Positions 1-12,437 of a stretch of 64,000 nucleotides of DNA are shown here, one piece after another. The position numbers and the translations under genes are program-made. This stretch comes from Ignelater luminosus (Eukaryota; Arthropoda; Insecta; Coleoptera; Elateridae): contig VTPC01005888.1 of assembly GCA_011009095.1 (NCBI GenBank), positions 37,063-101,062 on the forward strand, read 5' to 3'. The notes beneath the pieces are model-generated. The model made no database searches and was not told the origin of the DNA. It saw only the letters and a program-made list of their open reading frames with translations. How positions within the stretch are numbered: position 1 is the stretch's first letter; each line of letters starts with the position of its first letter.

Positions 1-244
1 GGTAAATATATTAAGTGATACAATGAAATGTAACATGAAATACGTTGTAAATATCCCAAAATATAGAGCAATAATTTAAGAAGATTTTTGTAATAAAAAA
101 TAAGAGATCCTCTTCACTTCTGACATAGACAAACGGTTGCAAGATTTCTAGAAAAAGCAAAAGAATATAACAACAATGCAAAACATCTGGGAATGCAAAG
201 CATAACCACAACAAACTCCGTTTTGTTATTTTTTTTTTAAATTT

Positions 245-490
245 CAGCGGCCATTTTGACCATGATCCCGAGGTGATATCAAAAAACTAAAAGACAGGTA
301 TCTCTTATTTTTGATATAGAATACGATTCTAAAGTAAAAACAAAATTTTTGAAAATTTTTCAAATTTTGGCGGCCATTTTGACCTTGTTCCCGAAGAGAT
401 ATCAAAAAACGAAAAGACCACGTGATCATTAGTTTTTGATGTAAAATCCAAATGTGAGGTCAAAATCCCAAAATTTAAAAAAAATCCGGA
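245..490. repeat. Two-copy tandem repeat, period about 123 bp
   Basis: The motif GCGGCCATTTTGACC occurs at about 247 and again at about 370. Each is followed by CCCGA, AGATATCAAAAAAC-like sequence and a stretch ending in A/T-rich sequence. The copies are diverged after the first 50 bases. It may be the edge of a satellite or part of a transposon; no coding potential was recognised here. Confidence 0.6.
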
Positions 491-1773
491 AAAACAGACA
501 GACACACAGAATTCGGAAATTCAGTAACGACTTCTCCGGAGTTCATTGAAAATATTAGACGTTTTCAACAGAACGGAGCGTTTTTGACTGTGTGTTTATT
601 TAGACTTTCGACTTTATTTTTGGCCAAAGAATATATTCTTTATAGTATTGCTAACATATTACTCGATACGCTGTATATCAGTATCGGCTAAAAGTTACTA
701 TATCTGTCGATCTCTATTGGAAACAAAACAAAAACCCCATCTTTTTATAACCGACACACCTTTCCTTGTGTCCGTACATGCGAGGAAAAATTGAAATCTT
801 GATTTAAGACATCCAATCTACGTTCCATTGCACTCCAAATAGAAATGTAATTGAATAAGTCGTCATAAAACACAAAACTACCCTTCAACTTTCTTCCTAA
901 ACTTAAATAATAAAAACGCTTAAATTTTAGTTCTTTTTGCAAATATCGAACCAGCTAATAATATACTTTAGGAAACACAAGAGAATGGCGTATCAAACTA
1001 GCCTCTCAAATTGGTAATTGCTTTTCCATTTAAGCGAATTGGTAGAGCTCTTATGGTTTCCGAGATCGCCATTAACATCGACAACTGATTCACTATGTAT
1101 TGTTATAATACCTACTTTACATCGCATAAAAAGGCCTTTCACCGATTATGTTTCAATCTTTAAACCTTTCCTTCGTGCTTGTTATAGTTTCTTAAAATTC
1201 GACTGAATAGAAAAGCTCGTCTTCATAAGTTCACATTGCTAAAACGAATCGGTAATCAAAAAATAGAATTAACAACAAAAAGAAAATAATAAAACAATGA
1301 TTTAATTAATAGAACCAGGTAAAGATGTTAGAAGTCAACGATCTTCTAATAACAAAATTTTTATGGTTTATTCATCAAAGGTTTTGGTGTGTAATTACAA
1401 TTTTAGTATTTATTGTGTTAACGATGGGAAGTCGCTGCTAACATAATTTACAAAAGGTTAAGCACCAAGAATTCTGCGTAATTATTATTGTATCTGAGTA
1501 TCAGCAATTAAGATTGAACTACAAACGGGGAAATTCTAAATGATATATGACTCTCTATGTATTAATTAATTTAAATTTACCGTTTTGAGATCATTTTGCT
1601 TCCGTTCCGACTTATGGATGTATCTTCTAAATTTTACCCTTCTATACAGGGTGTTGTTACATGAAACCGTTACACTAATGGAATTTTAAAAACCGTAAAA
1701 GGTAGTCGGAAAAATGCAGAGTGTGAATGCCAAGATTACAACTAAAATGAACTGTCGCACTTAGTACATTATA
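491..1773. other. Intergenic, no gene recognised
   Basis: Short open frames occur here but none resembles a known protein or shows splice-supported exons. At about 1647 there is a lone TACAGGGTGTT end like the termini of the fold-back elements in this window, but I found no matching inverted partner nearby. Confidence 0.5.
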
Positions 1774-2627
1774 CAGTGTGTCCACATTTCGATGCTCACT
1801 ATTGGGATCTCGGAAATTGTAAGAGATACGAAGTCGGTTAAATTAGAAAAGTTTTGGCTATTTTGGAGATCAGTATACTTATGCTTTTGTTTTTTCAAAA
1901 AAGTTCACGGCTTACTAGATATTTGCTAAAAACGAAATTATCTTATTTTCTTTAAAGTGAAATATCTCAAGAACGAGCAAAGATAGAAAAGAATAGCAAA
2001 GCGGGTGTTTTAGAGAATTTACTCCGAAACACAAAAAAATTATTTTCGCAATTGTCTTTTGTTTTACTTCGGCGGTGAAACGTAAACCAAAATTTTTTCT
2101 AATGGAACGCCTACTTGATTTCCATATTACTGAACTGCACGCCTTAAATGCTTTTCAGCAATACATGGTTTGACATAGCTATTCTTTTGTTTTACCGAGT
2201 TATGAAGTGAAAATCATTTTTCATCATAGTGTGCCATGACATCTAATACACAAAGTCGTGGAGTTTTATCAAAGAAATTCATTTGTTATGCAAAAATTGC
2301 TAAAGCAAAATAAATACGCTTTTGTGGGGCATTAGCTGCTTATTTGATGCTATCTGTGAATGCTCAGTAAAGTATCTTAAAAGCGCCTTTTCTTTTATTT
2401 TAGCAATTGTTACATAACAAATGTAATTTGTCTAACAGAAATCAATGATTTTCATATGTTTAAAGCCATGACACACTAAGTGTTAGCAAATATCTAGTAA
2501 GCCGTGAACTTTTTTGAAAAAACAAAAGCATAAGTTTCCAAAATAGCCAAAACTTTTCTAATTTAACCGACTTCATATCTCTTACAATTTTCGAGATCCC
2601 AATAGTGAGCATCGAAATGTGAACACT
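1774..2627. mobile_element. Fold-back (long-TIR) TA-flanked element A
   Basis: The left arm at about 1774-1925 and the right arm at about 2480-2627 are near-perfect inverted copies. Both carry the CACATTTCGATGCTCAC block and the TTCACGGCTTACTAGATATTTGC block. The left end is TA then CAGTGTG. The interior of about 550 bp shows no transposase that I recognise, so this looks like a non-autonomous derivative. Its end matches the other CAG(G/T)GTG fold-back elements in the window, which suggests the same Tc1/mariner-like family. The exact right terminus is uncertain by a few bases. Confidence 0.75.
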
Positions 2628-5600
2628 AATAAACAAATTGTTTCGCATGAACTACGTCACTATGTTACGAAAATTGCATGTGTATGATTGTCCAACCAAG
2701 TAGTATCGATAACTTTACTGCGCCATCAACTAAGTGATACCGTTCCTTACTAATAATCTACATAATCATATTCGCTCTCGCATTTGGATCGGCCGACCCA
2801 TAGTCGTCTCGTCTGTGAGGGGGAAAACGAATTATCGCTAGTAAACAAAGAAACCTCGAATTTCCTCCGAAAGCCGTGCAAGCGTTTTGCAACTCTTGCA
2901 CCCCTCACCAAAATTGTCCGAATGGTCCGATAGACATGATATTCGAGATTTGTATTTTGGGAGTACATCTCTACCTACTGGAGAAAACCCGGTTCGATTC
3001 GGTTGATTTCGCACTTTTTCCATGGTCTTTTTTTATCCTAAAGAGCATCATCAGAGGGCAAGAAGCTTAGGTAGATACAAGTGGCGTGCACCTGTCTTTG
3101 GTGTGGAATGGAATAAAAAGATGTAATCAGTCTTGTTTTGGACTTTTCTGGAGTAGTTCTCCCAAATCCTAGAAAAGTGTAGTTGCTGTCCTCGTTTGTG
3201 CTTTGGGATGAGAAAAAACGTTATATATATTCTTTTCCTGCAAAATCATCTTCCAGGTCGAAAATGCAAAAAAACTGAAAACTGGCATGAATACCCTTTG
3301 AATTAGAAAGACAAATCTTCTGCTGTAAATATACTTTAGTGGTCTATACGTGATTCTGTAAGCAAATTCCGAATCTTTCCAAAAAGACTTTCGAAACCTA
3401 CGAGGTGCTCTTCCCTTTCCATCCATTTCCAGATTCGGTATGTAGCTCTCCCAAATCTTTGTGCATTTCGCTTACAAATTCGGTTAAAATGGCCAGATGA
3501 ACTTCGGAGATAGGAAATCTTGAAATTTCTTGTGAATTCGTTATTTTTGGCTTTTCTACCTAAATTTTCTTCATAAATTAGCCGGATTTTTTATGACGGA
3601 CATTTTATGGCCGCCGCTTGGATTATAAGTAATTAACGTCACAGGAATTTCTTTTAATGAAGAGATAAATCAAATGCACAGTTTTTTTTGAATTAATTAT
3701 GAGGCTAAAATACGATTTCACTTAACTGATACAAAATTAGACTTCGAACATTTGATTGTGATGTTATTTGTGCAAAAAGCTGTTGATGTAACGTTAGTTG
3801 ATAGAACAATTAGTACTAACAGCAAGCGTTTCCCTATTCTTGTTCTAACCTTATGAACAACAGAGTTAATGAAAGAATCTGTTCTAAGCGAGACACCTTG
3901 TATACCGTTGAAAAAACATAAAAAAAAAGTTTTTACTTACTATTGCCAGTTGTTGTATTTGACCGACTAATCTCCAAAAGCAGTAATTTATTTTTTATGG
4001 CAACTATAGTCGGCGGTAACATTTTATAAGTAGATTATCTTCATTTCTTTTTCGGCGATATCAAATTTGATCTCTTTATCTTAACTGGTAAAACACAATA
4101 CAATATAATTTAGGCAGCACTGATTATTTGGCCCACTGAAATTTTGGACTTATCATCTTTTGATTTCGCCTAGTTGAAAATGTTCCAGTCTCCAATAAGA
4201 ATTTCTAAAGTGCCAAATATCTAGGCTTTTACTTCATTATTTGAGGGAAATTTTTCAATTGGCCGATCTCCCATTAATATCAAAAAGCCGGCGTGTTTCT
4301 GGCAGCCCCTTATCAGGTAGCTATTGTCCGTTACCGTCCGCGAACGTGTTAAAATGCGTAGCGTTAAACCATTCGATGGTATAAAAATCAAGTGGGCGTT
4401 CCACTAAAAAAAATCGTCTTATTCCGAAAACAAATTATCGAAAACGTCTTGCTTTTTAATCATCCATTTTGTTGTACAATAATACAGTTTTCAGAAAATT
4501 AACGAATAGCTAGTAAGCAATGGAATTTCTCAAAACAAAAAACAAAGGCGTCGAAAAATTGGTTGCTGACGCAGGCAGGATTTATTGATTCTTTCAATAG
4601 TACTTGTACGTTTTTAAATCTTTTGTAAGTTTACATAGTACTTATCGTTAAACAGATACGAACGGAACCCTCCATAATATTTTTTTCGATTCCTTTTTTG
4701 CATTTCATACGTATTGTTATAGATTATTTATTCTAAGTTCATTGAAAAGTTTTTGTTTTCTAAAGAATGAAAAAGAAGAATAATATAGCGAACTCAAGCA
4801 GGCGATATCTAATGTAAGTAGACAAAGAAATAACAAAAAGTGTCGTTAGAAGGAAATGACAGCTGACAGTTGCTTCTAACCTAAAACAACACGTTCAACC
4901 AGAATTACACGCAACATAGAAAAACAAAACAAGCTCAGTCACTCCATAATAATTCTTTAAAGAAAACTTTTTAAATTTGATCTTGGCGGTTTTTCATCAA
5001 TGTATAAATTAAAAAGTTTTTGTAAATAACATACAAGATAATATCGTTACAGTAACTGTTATCACTTATCAGTATGATAGGTTTAATAAAATAATCCTTG
5101 AGTAATTATTACTAAATCTATAGGTAGGTACACTTTTTTCAAATGTTTCTCTATAATTTCTAAAAACAACTGGGTGGTAATTGCTTTAACATTTGTTTAT
5201 TTTCGATACAAAGTTTATGAAAAAGCTCCTTATCATTTAGTGGTCCAGTGACCAAGTATTAAATTTATCTTATTACTTTTTTTATCTATTTAATTTTATT
5301 TTATAAACATTCCTAACATACATTTTGCAATAACAACAATAATAAAACTAATATTAATAGCATCGGCAGTTTATAAATATTCAGAATAACCGGGAAAACT
5401 ACATTTAATATTTCATCTGTTGAAGGTAGGCAGGTGCAACGGTACAATGCAATAAAAAAATTCAAAAAATCCAATGCAAGCAACAAATTAACTTCCCACG
5501 CAAGAATATGTGTTTATGTATAACATATCTAACGACTTTCAAGAAATTCAAGAACTTTCAACTGTACTTTTAAGAGAGAAATAACACAAGGAAGTCGCTG

Positions 5601-6625
5601 TTTTAAAAAAATGCAACAAAATAAGAAGTTTTTAACTTTAAAAACAATTCAGATTAAATTTTTCGAATGCAGTCTTTTTTTTGGCAACGGTTATGTAACT
5701 CAATATTTGTTTAAAAAATAGTAATTATGCATTTAAAAACCATAATGTTACCTTGTATAGATGTCAACACAGAAGCTACCACTAAGAAAAAGCCAATTTT
5801 GTATTTACAAGAGCGCACATAATTTGTCCGAGTCATGGTTTTCAGAAACACAAACACATAAATTCAATGATTTCGTTGAAGAACACCCATTTTTAATACT
5901 TGTTTCAAGTTTTCAGCCGTTTACGGTCTTCTCTACGATCGTTCGTAATCTGTCGACGCCATTTTCATGGCCATTTGCGTTTGCCTCGAGAGGGGAGTTT
6001 TAAAAAAATTAAATACCGGCATTACAGGAAACGTAGCTTGTGCCATCTATACATTTATAAATTCACTAAAAAGAAGTTTTAAAAGTTTTGATCTACTGTG
6101 TTTACAGTAACATCCGAGGGAGACTTTTAGGTGACAATTTTGTATTCTTGAAGCATCATTATTGTAATAAAATTATACTTAGCTATAAGAATTACCTAGA
6201 TATCATCTGATCAACATCTTATCTGAAAAACTGCCAGATTCTACAATAAAAAATATATTTTTGCGACAATTACAATTTCTAACTCAATTATATTAAACTT
6301 TAATAAATATTCATTATCAAATTAATAAATATTGTTGCAATACATTCTTTTAACAGAACAATAAAAGATCAAAAATGATACAAAATCAAATTTTAATCAT
6401 GCATAACTGTCTGGTTTCTAACCTATCAGAAAATCTATTGTGCTTAATTAATGCAAAATTAGACTTTGCATATTTATTTAGTTCTTTCATTAAAGAAATG
6501 TTTGAAATTCAACCTATAACCAGACGGTGGATCTCTATAAGTGCTGATGACATCCTTGACTGACCTGCCGGTAATAAGACAGTACGCGTAAACGAAATGT
6601 TAACCACTCGGGTAGTACTTGTATA
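2628..6625. other. About 4 kb with no gene recognised
   Basis: AT-rich sequence with many short frames. The stretch around 2750-3030 is somewhat richer in G+C, but its frames overlap on both strands without family resemblance. No splice-supported exon, RNA gene or clear repeat boundary was seen. Confidence 0.45.
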
Positions 6626-7639
6626 CAGTGTGCTCAGCGAGAAATGGGACAGCGCAATATCTCCGGAACGAATGCAGATTTAAAATTCTGAAAACTTTGT
6701 TACAAATGTAAGGCAGAGGCACATATTTTGTGATAAAAAGTTTTTAAATTAAATGCGTTACCTCCAGGTGGCGCTACTTCACTTAGTTTTTTTCAAATAG
6801 AATAGCCTACTTTTTATTCAATTTTTGGAATTTGCCACATATTTGTCATAACTCTCCTTATAATTGCTACCAACCTATCTGGTTTACTTTTCGGGAAAAT
6901 TATAATTTTTATAAATTTAACCCAAAGATGTAAAAGATTGTATTCTGTAGAGATAGTAAGCAAGTTCTTCTACATTTCTGGAAGTTGTATCGTAGACTAC
7001 ACTTTTTAAATGTCCCGAAAGAAAGTAGTGTAAAGCAACTAAATCTGGAGAACGAGCTGGCCATCTGATAGAACCATCTATCGTCTCAAAATACCCTGTT
7101 CAGATGGTCTCTTACTATGGTACTGTAATGAGCAGGGGCGCCGTCTTGTTGATGTATTAAAAAATCTAGGTATTGTGGTGCTGTTAAGGTGCCGTTAAAA
7201 ATATAAAAATATGGACTGATTAACTGGTCTCCCAATATTTCACACTAGACATTTATGCTACACCTTCTTTGGAAATTTGTTTCTCTTATCCAATGTGGAT
7301 TTTCAGACAACCAGTAATGTATATTATGACAATTGACTATTCCGTTGTTTGAACAGTTGCTCTTATCAGACCACAGAATATCAGCTAGGAAATTTGGAAT
7401 TTTCCCGAAAAGTAAACCAGATAGGTTGATAGCAGTTATAAGAAAAGTTATCACAAATATGTTGCAAATTCCAAAAATCAAATAAAAAGTAGGGTATTCC
7501 ATTTTAAAAAGTTAAGTTAGGTTTTTTTAACTTAAAAATTTTTTATCACAACATATGTTAGTACATTTACCTTACATTTATAACAGAGTTTTCAGAATTC
7601 TAAAATCTGCATTCGTTCCGTTTCTCGCTGAACATACTG
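6626..7639 (-). mobile_element. Fold-back Tc1/mariner-like element D with transposase relic
   Basis: The element is flanked by TA (6624-6625 and 7640-7641) and ends in CAGTGTGCTCAGCGAG and its inverted counterpart. The arms extend inward about 280 bp, with inverted matches around 6780-6910 and 7390-7510. The interior reads on the minus strand as a broken transposase (separate entry). The right arm lacks about 20 bp present in the left arm. The clear TA duplication plus family-typical coding support a Tc1/mariner-superfamily assignment. Confidence 0.8.
6950..7390 (-). pseudogene. Broken Tc3-like (DUF4817-type) transposase core
   Basis: Read on the minus strand from about 7390 downward, one sees ILWSDKSN, then NIHYWLSENPHWIRE, then a W-C-E-I-L-G-D-QLI block. 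A Y-L-D-F-L run with QQDGAPAHY follows, and then RWPARSPDL with HYFLSGHLK. These are the hallmark blocks of arthropod transposases with an N-terminal DUF4817 helix-turn-helix (family knowledge from memory): first catalytic Asp in WSDK, second in QQDGA, third normally in the SPDL..LDFFLW region. Here the last block reads ALHYFL, so the usual Asp is replaced. A stop follows the QQDGAPAHY block and the N-terminal helix-turn-helix is absent, so the copy is dead. Confidence 0.75.
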
Positions 7640-8028
7640 TAGAGTAAACCATTGAATAAATGCCAACCAATATCACTTATTTGAATATGTAATGCTCCTG
7701 GTTTAGTACCTACTGCTTATGGGGAAGGCTCATTATTGCATTGTATCTTCGAATTTCAAAAACGATGAGAAATATAAAACCGGTTGAACAAAAAGATTAA
7801 TTTATTGCTTAGTACTTTGTTTCTTGAGAATAATCAATCGCACCCTAGATGTTAGCTAAACACTGACTTTTCGGATTTCTTTAAAATCTAATATCTCTTT
7901 GGGGAGTAGGAATATGAAAAACGTAAAGGCAGAATGGCGAAATTAAACTAACAATAATACAAACAAATCATTTTTAATTGGAATTATACTTTGCCGTAGT
8001 TAATTATGTTATGACACTAAACGCCTAA

Positions 8029-8195
8029 CAGGCACGTAGCCAGGGGAGAGGCTCGAGGGGCTTAAGCCCCACCCCGAAAAATAGTCTTGTTACTGGTCTG
8101 ATAAAGAAAAATTATAATAAAACCTTTTCCCTCTATTTCTTAAAATTTCAAAGTCCCCCTACACCCTGCGAGGAAAAATTCTGGCTACAGGCCTG
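8029..8195. mobile_element. hAT-type MITE with 8-bp target duplication
   Basis: This 167-bp element has imperfect terminal inverted repeats of about 15 bp (left CAGGCACGTAGCCAG, right the complement of CAGGCCTGTAGCCAG). It is flanked by a perfect 8-bp direct repeat ACGCCTAA at 8021-8028 and 8196-8203. An 8-bp duplication and CAG-type ends are typical of hAT-superfamily non-autonomous elements. It has no coding capacity. The P superfamily also makes 8-bp duplications, so the superfamily call is an inference from ends plus duplication length. Confidence 0.75.
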
Positions 8196-8593
8196 ACGCC
8201 TAAGGTATCCGATATTAATAATAAACATGAGGCTCCATCCTTGAAGAATTTAATCATTCAGCTTTTTTAAGATCTTATTTTATCGGTGAAAGTTTACATA
8301 GATTCAGTCAGAGAAAGAGTACGCATGTTTAAGTACTATAGTTTTTATTAGCTTGAGACTTAAAAAATACTTTCTAATTGGTCTCTAAGAAACTTAAATA
8401 TTTCCTCGAGAAGAGAAATGCTGTTATTCTCCCTGAGATATATTTTGGCGATAACAGAATCACAGCCAGATTTCCGTTTTGTTGGTTTTGTTGATGTCCA
8501 AGTCAGGTGTAATTCCACTAAAATGTGTTAATAGTTTTTGTGCATTAATTTAAAGCATTGTTAATAAATTACAGATTTAAACGAAGCATAAAC

Positions 8594-9375
8594 ATGATTA
8601 AAGCAATTTTAGTTTTTAATAATCATGGTAAACCCAGATTAACTAAGTTTTATCATTACTTTGTAAGTTGAGGTTATGTACTTACTGTTTGCTTACTAGT
8701 GATTTACCAATTCTTGTAGTTCTTCTAATAAAAATAAATATTTTTTTTACAGAGTGAAGATATGCAACAACAAATTGTTAAGGAAACCTTTCAGTTAGTT
8801 TCAAAACGAGATGATAATGTTTGTAATTTTTTAGAAGGTGGAAGGTAATTGCATTCTCTTGTACTTTCTATATTAAAATTTTATTTATATAATGTCTTCT
8901 CTTGCAGTTTAATTGGCGGTAGTGATTATAAATTAATTTATAGACATTATGCTACTTTATATTTTGTCTTCTGTGTTGATTCATCCGAAAGTGAACTAGG
9001 AATATTGGATTTAATTCAAGTGTTTGTTGAAACTTTAGATAAATGCTTTGAGAATGTATGTGAACTTGATTTAATATTTCATGTAGATAAGGTGCATTAT
9101 ATTTTAAATGAATTAGTAATGGGAGGTATGGTATTAGAGACGAACATGACTGAAATTCTAACAAGAATAGAGGACCAAAATAAATTAGAAAAACAAGAGG
9201 TAGATTTTTTGTTAATTGTTGATTATTGACATTTATCTTTAAATTATTTTAGGCTGGAATAACTGCTGCTCCGGCAAGGGCAGTATCTGCCGTTAAAAAC
9301 ATGAACATTCCACAACAAATTAAAGATATGAAGCTGCCTGATCTTCCACAGGCAATAAAAGACCTTAAATTCTGA
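8594..9375 (+). CDS. AP3S: AP-3 complex subunit sigma
   Basis: Four exons encode 191 aa: 8594-8662, 8753-8844, 8908-9199 and 9253-9375 (stop TGA). All three introns are short (63-90 bp) with GT-AG ends, and the phases join correctly. The protein starts MIKAILVFNNHGKPRL and contains SKRDDNVCNFLEGG, YRHYATLYFVFCVDSSESEL and the AVSAVKNMN tail motif. These match the small (sigma) subunit of the AP-3 clathrin-adaptor-like complex, which sorts cargo from endosomes to lysosomes and pigment granules. The length equals the family norm (about 193 aa in mammals). A possible 3' splice site just upstream (ATTACAG at about 8567-8573) suggests a 5'UTR intron, so the true transcription start may lie further left. 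Nothing is broken. Confidence 0.97.
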
Positions 9376-11090
9376 CCTCCAACAACATCGCAATTTCAGA
9401 ATATTGGTGTACCCACACATTGTCTCTCTCCTGATTGTAAATCTTTAATGGAAGAACCGTCTTTTACAAAATATACATAGAATATTATAATATATTTATA
9501 TTAATGTTTTTATACATATTTATTTGTTATTCCTTTGTAGTTAACATACTGTATATAGTTTACAATATATTCGCTACACATTTTAATTAACACTCGAGTA
9601 ACCGTGATTTTAATAGAATAATGTACAATTACCTTGATTATATACTAAACTAATGCTACTACATAGACAGTGAAATAGATAAACAATTTATTAGTTTTTA
9701 TTGTTCAGAAATAAATTGATTATTTAAATTTATCAGAGTCCGTTTATGTTTAATGTTCTGGTGTGTTTGGTGCTGGCTGATTATAAAGTTATTACTTTGT
9801 TGTTTTGATGTTTCATTAAACAAAAAGTTATAATCAGTGAATATGCATTTAGCATAATTTTGTTTTGAGTATGAAAGAATACCTAGTTATTTGTATCTAT
9901 TATAAGTTAGCTATTTTTTATGTATTTTATACATTTCTCATTTTTAGTAAAATGTACAATTATTGCATGTTATTTTATTTTATAGAACTCATATTATTAA
10001 TGAAATAAATGATTTTCCATAGTTAATCCCAATATGTAAAGTATGTTTTCATGTTTAAAATTTTTATAATCTAGCAGTACCTCAGAAACATAACGGCCCA
10101 AGCCCATTTTTTTCTAAACTGAGTTACGAATAGCAGAAAGTTCATTAGAATAACATTTATTCTGCTGTGTTTTAGATTCACACACACACACAGAGTCTAT
10201 CACTGCCATGTTAGTTGAGGTTTATCTTGTTCAATTGTCTGCAACTTGAAAGGCAGTTTTCCACAACAAAATGGCAAGTTCTACACTTGAGATAAAAGTT
10301 AATTTTGGTCATAATTTCCTATTTGAATGGAAATGAAGTATTTTAGCTTCGCGTTTATGTAGAGAATTGTTTGTTCTTTCCAAAAAATTGTAGTTAAGGC
10401 GTTTTTTGTTAACATGCAGTATTGATGCAAAAAACCTCAAGCCTCCATTGATACAGGAAAGTGTCTAAATTAAATTTTTTTCTGGGAACCACATTTTTAT
10501 ACATTGAAACTATTTAGCTATTTTCTCTGTTTTGTTAGTAATGGACTTGGACTCCTATGTGCTGTGGTACCAAATTTGATAAAACCAGCAGGTCTTAACA
10601 GTACCAAGGGAAAGACTAATTGTAAAACTTGGGACTTAATTCCAATGCAAAGTAAATTTGAATTAATACATTAGTTACATTCCTTTAACATAACCTCTTA
10701 TCAGGAAACTCAATTTATCTATAAATTAAAAAGTGAATTACTTCTAAGATCTAAGCTCTGAGGATGCAAAAATTATGATTTTTCTGTATCACTTATAAAC
10801 TTTTTCTATGCTTGCAGATCCCAATTTACATCTATAAAGAATTTATATAGGGGGAAAAAAGCTTTATTTTGATGAATTGCAAATAACTGTCTGATATCAC
10901 CATGTAAGCTGATTTCATGTGGCCTAAGGCTTGTCTCATAATCTGTACTAAACTCAAAAATATTCGTATTTTAAATGAGGATCACAGTTGCCATATATTA
11001 ATGCATTATCATAGAATTGTTATAACATTGTTTTGTATTACTTTTATGTCCAAAACTTTGTTCTGTTTTGAAAACTGAAATCAACGTGCA
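9376..11090. other. AP-3 sigma 3' flank, no further gene recognised
   Basis: The start of this stretch should hold the AP-3 sigma 3'UTR. Candidate poly(A) signals include AATAAA at 9710-9715, but the cleavage site cannot be fixed by eye. A short CA run lies at about 10180. The rest is AT-rich with no supported exon. Confidence 0.45.
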
Positions 11091-11093
11091 AAA

Positions 11094-11640
11094 GAGAGAA
11101 TCTGCAGAAGCAGATAATTATGGTTTTTTGAAAACAACAAATAAAGTTTATAAATATTTTGAAGAACAAGGCATTTCAAAAAGTACTGTTATTTGAATAA
11201 TTAATAAGTATTTAAAAACAAATTATGTTGGACATTTACTGAGAAATGGTCATCCCGTCTCCATGACAATGACAAAAAAGAAGTAAATTTTCTGTTAAAT
11301 ATATATTATGACAGAAGGTGGCTGGTGATGGAAAGCGATTGGAAGCCTTATAATACATGGGACTATAAATGAAAAAAATAAATTAAATGAGTGTGTAAGG
11401 AAGAGGCTTATCCATTTTATTAGAAAAAATTATCAAAATAAGAAAATAGCATTTTGGCCTGCTTTAGCAACTAGCCATTACACAAACAGTATACAAGAAT
11501 ATTTACAAGAAAAGAATATATTTTTAGTACCTAAAGATAAAAACCCTCCCAACTTGTCACAAGCTAGAGGAATTGAAAGGTATTGGGCTTTAATGAAGAA
11601 TAAATATTTATAGCGTAATGTGGTACCACAACCATATTGC
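11094..11640 (+). pseudogene. Internally deleted Tc1-like transposase relic
   Basis: An N-terminal helix-turn-helix piece reads VYKYFEEQGISKSTVI, then an in-frame stop, then IINKYLK (about 11130-11220). After a jump, a C-terminal piece reads AFWPALATSHYTNSIQEYL, FLVPKDKNPPNLSQARGIE and RYWALMKNKYL, then a stop (about 11390-11640). The FWPxLAxSHY and PPNxxQARxIExxWA blocks are typical of a common insect Tc1/mariner transposase group. Most of the catalytic core between the two pieces is missing. The terminal repeats were not identified, so the limits given are those of the readable protein. Confidence 0.65.
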
Positions 11641-11745
11641 AAAGTTTTAAAATAATGTACAAGTTTGATTCTTCAAAAGTTAGTGATGCAATCATAAAAA
11701 GGCTTCTGGATAGTGGTATTAAGAATCTTTAACTCAGTAATTATA

Positions 11746-12437
11746 GAGGGTGGCTGAAGAATCGTTCACTAACCTACTACTATTTTATTTTTAAAAATAT
11801 GAAAAAAATGCAAAGGAGAAAGTTGCTTAGTGTAATAAGAGGCATAATATTATGCATTGAAAGAAATCTCAACACCTACTGTTTCCACGTAATATCAACT
11901 AACTTTGATTGTTTAAATGGAACAGCCTGTATATTTCTCAGAATTCTGAATACACCTGAAATTCTCTTTTCAATCATATAATATACTTAACGATTTTTTT
12001 GAGATCTTGGCCTGCAAGATCCCCCGATTTATCAATTCTGGATTACTTCTTATGGGACTTTTAAAAGATCATGTTTATGTAACTCCATCAGCAAGTCTAA
12101 ATGAATTGATAAGTAAAATTACTGCAGCTATAGCATTAGTTACGCCAGAAATGTTACAACGCGCTAGGCATAATTTAATTCTTAGAGCAGAAAAATGCTT
12201 TAGTTGTTTTCTTTAATTTCAGTCCGATCCTCAAGGAAATCGTCAAGCATGTCATATGGTTGAAAAGAGAATCTCAGGTGTATTCAGAATTTTGAGAAAT
12301 ATACAGGGTGTTTCATTAAAAAATTTAAGTTAGTTGATGTTATGCGAAAGCAGTAAGCATTGAGTTTCCTTGCATTTTTTGCATATCTTTAAAAATAAAA
12401 TAGTTATAGGCTGGTGAACGATTTTTCAGCCACCCTG
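11746..12437. mobile_element. Fold-back TA-flanked element B
   Basis: TA lies at 11744-11745 and 12438-12439. The left end is GAGGGTGGCTGAAGAATCGT and the right end is its inverted match beginning CAGGGTGGCTGAAAAATCGT. Inverted arms of roughly 220-250 bp (about 11746-12000 and 12220-12437) share the blocks ATTCTGAATACACCTGA and CCTGTATATTTCTCA. Between them lies a C-terminal transposase fragment. The whole unit is 692 bp and cannot encode a full transposase. Confidence 0.8.
12008..12216 (+). pseudogene. C-terminal fragment of DUF4817-type transposase
   Basis: The frame WPARSPDLSILDYFLWDF is followed by a frameshift into LLKDHVYVTPSASLNELI and then VTPEMLQRARHNLI. The SPDL..LDYFLW block with its third catalytic Asp and the tail xVTPEMLxRxRxNLIxRAExC are typical of the same Tc3-like family seen in element D. 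Only the last fifth of the protein is present and it is frameshifted. It sits in the loop of fold-back element B, reading left to right. Confidence 0.75.

Noticed and set aside
5761-6082. Plus-strand frames of 60-80 codons
   Set aside because: Two overlapping frames, neither with known motifs, conserved exon boundaries or transcription signals.
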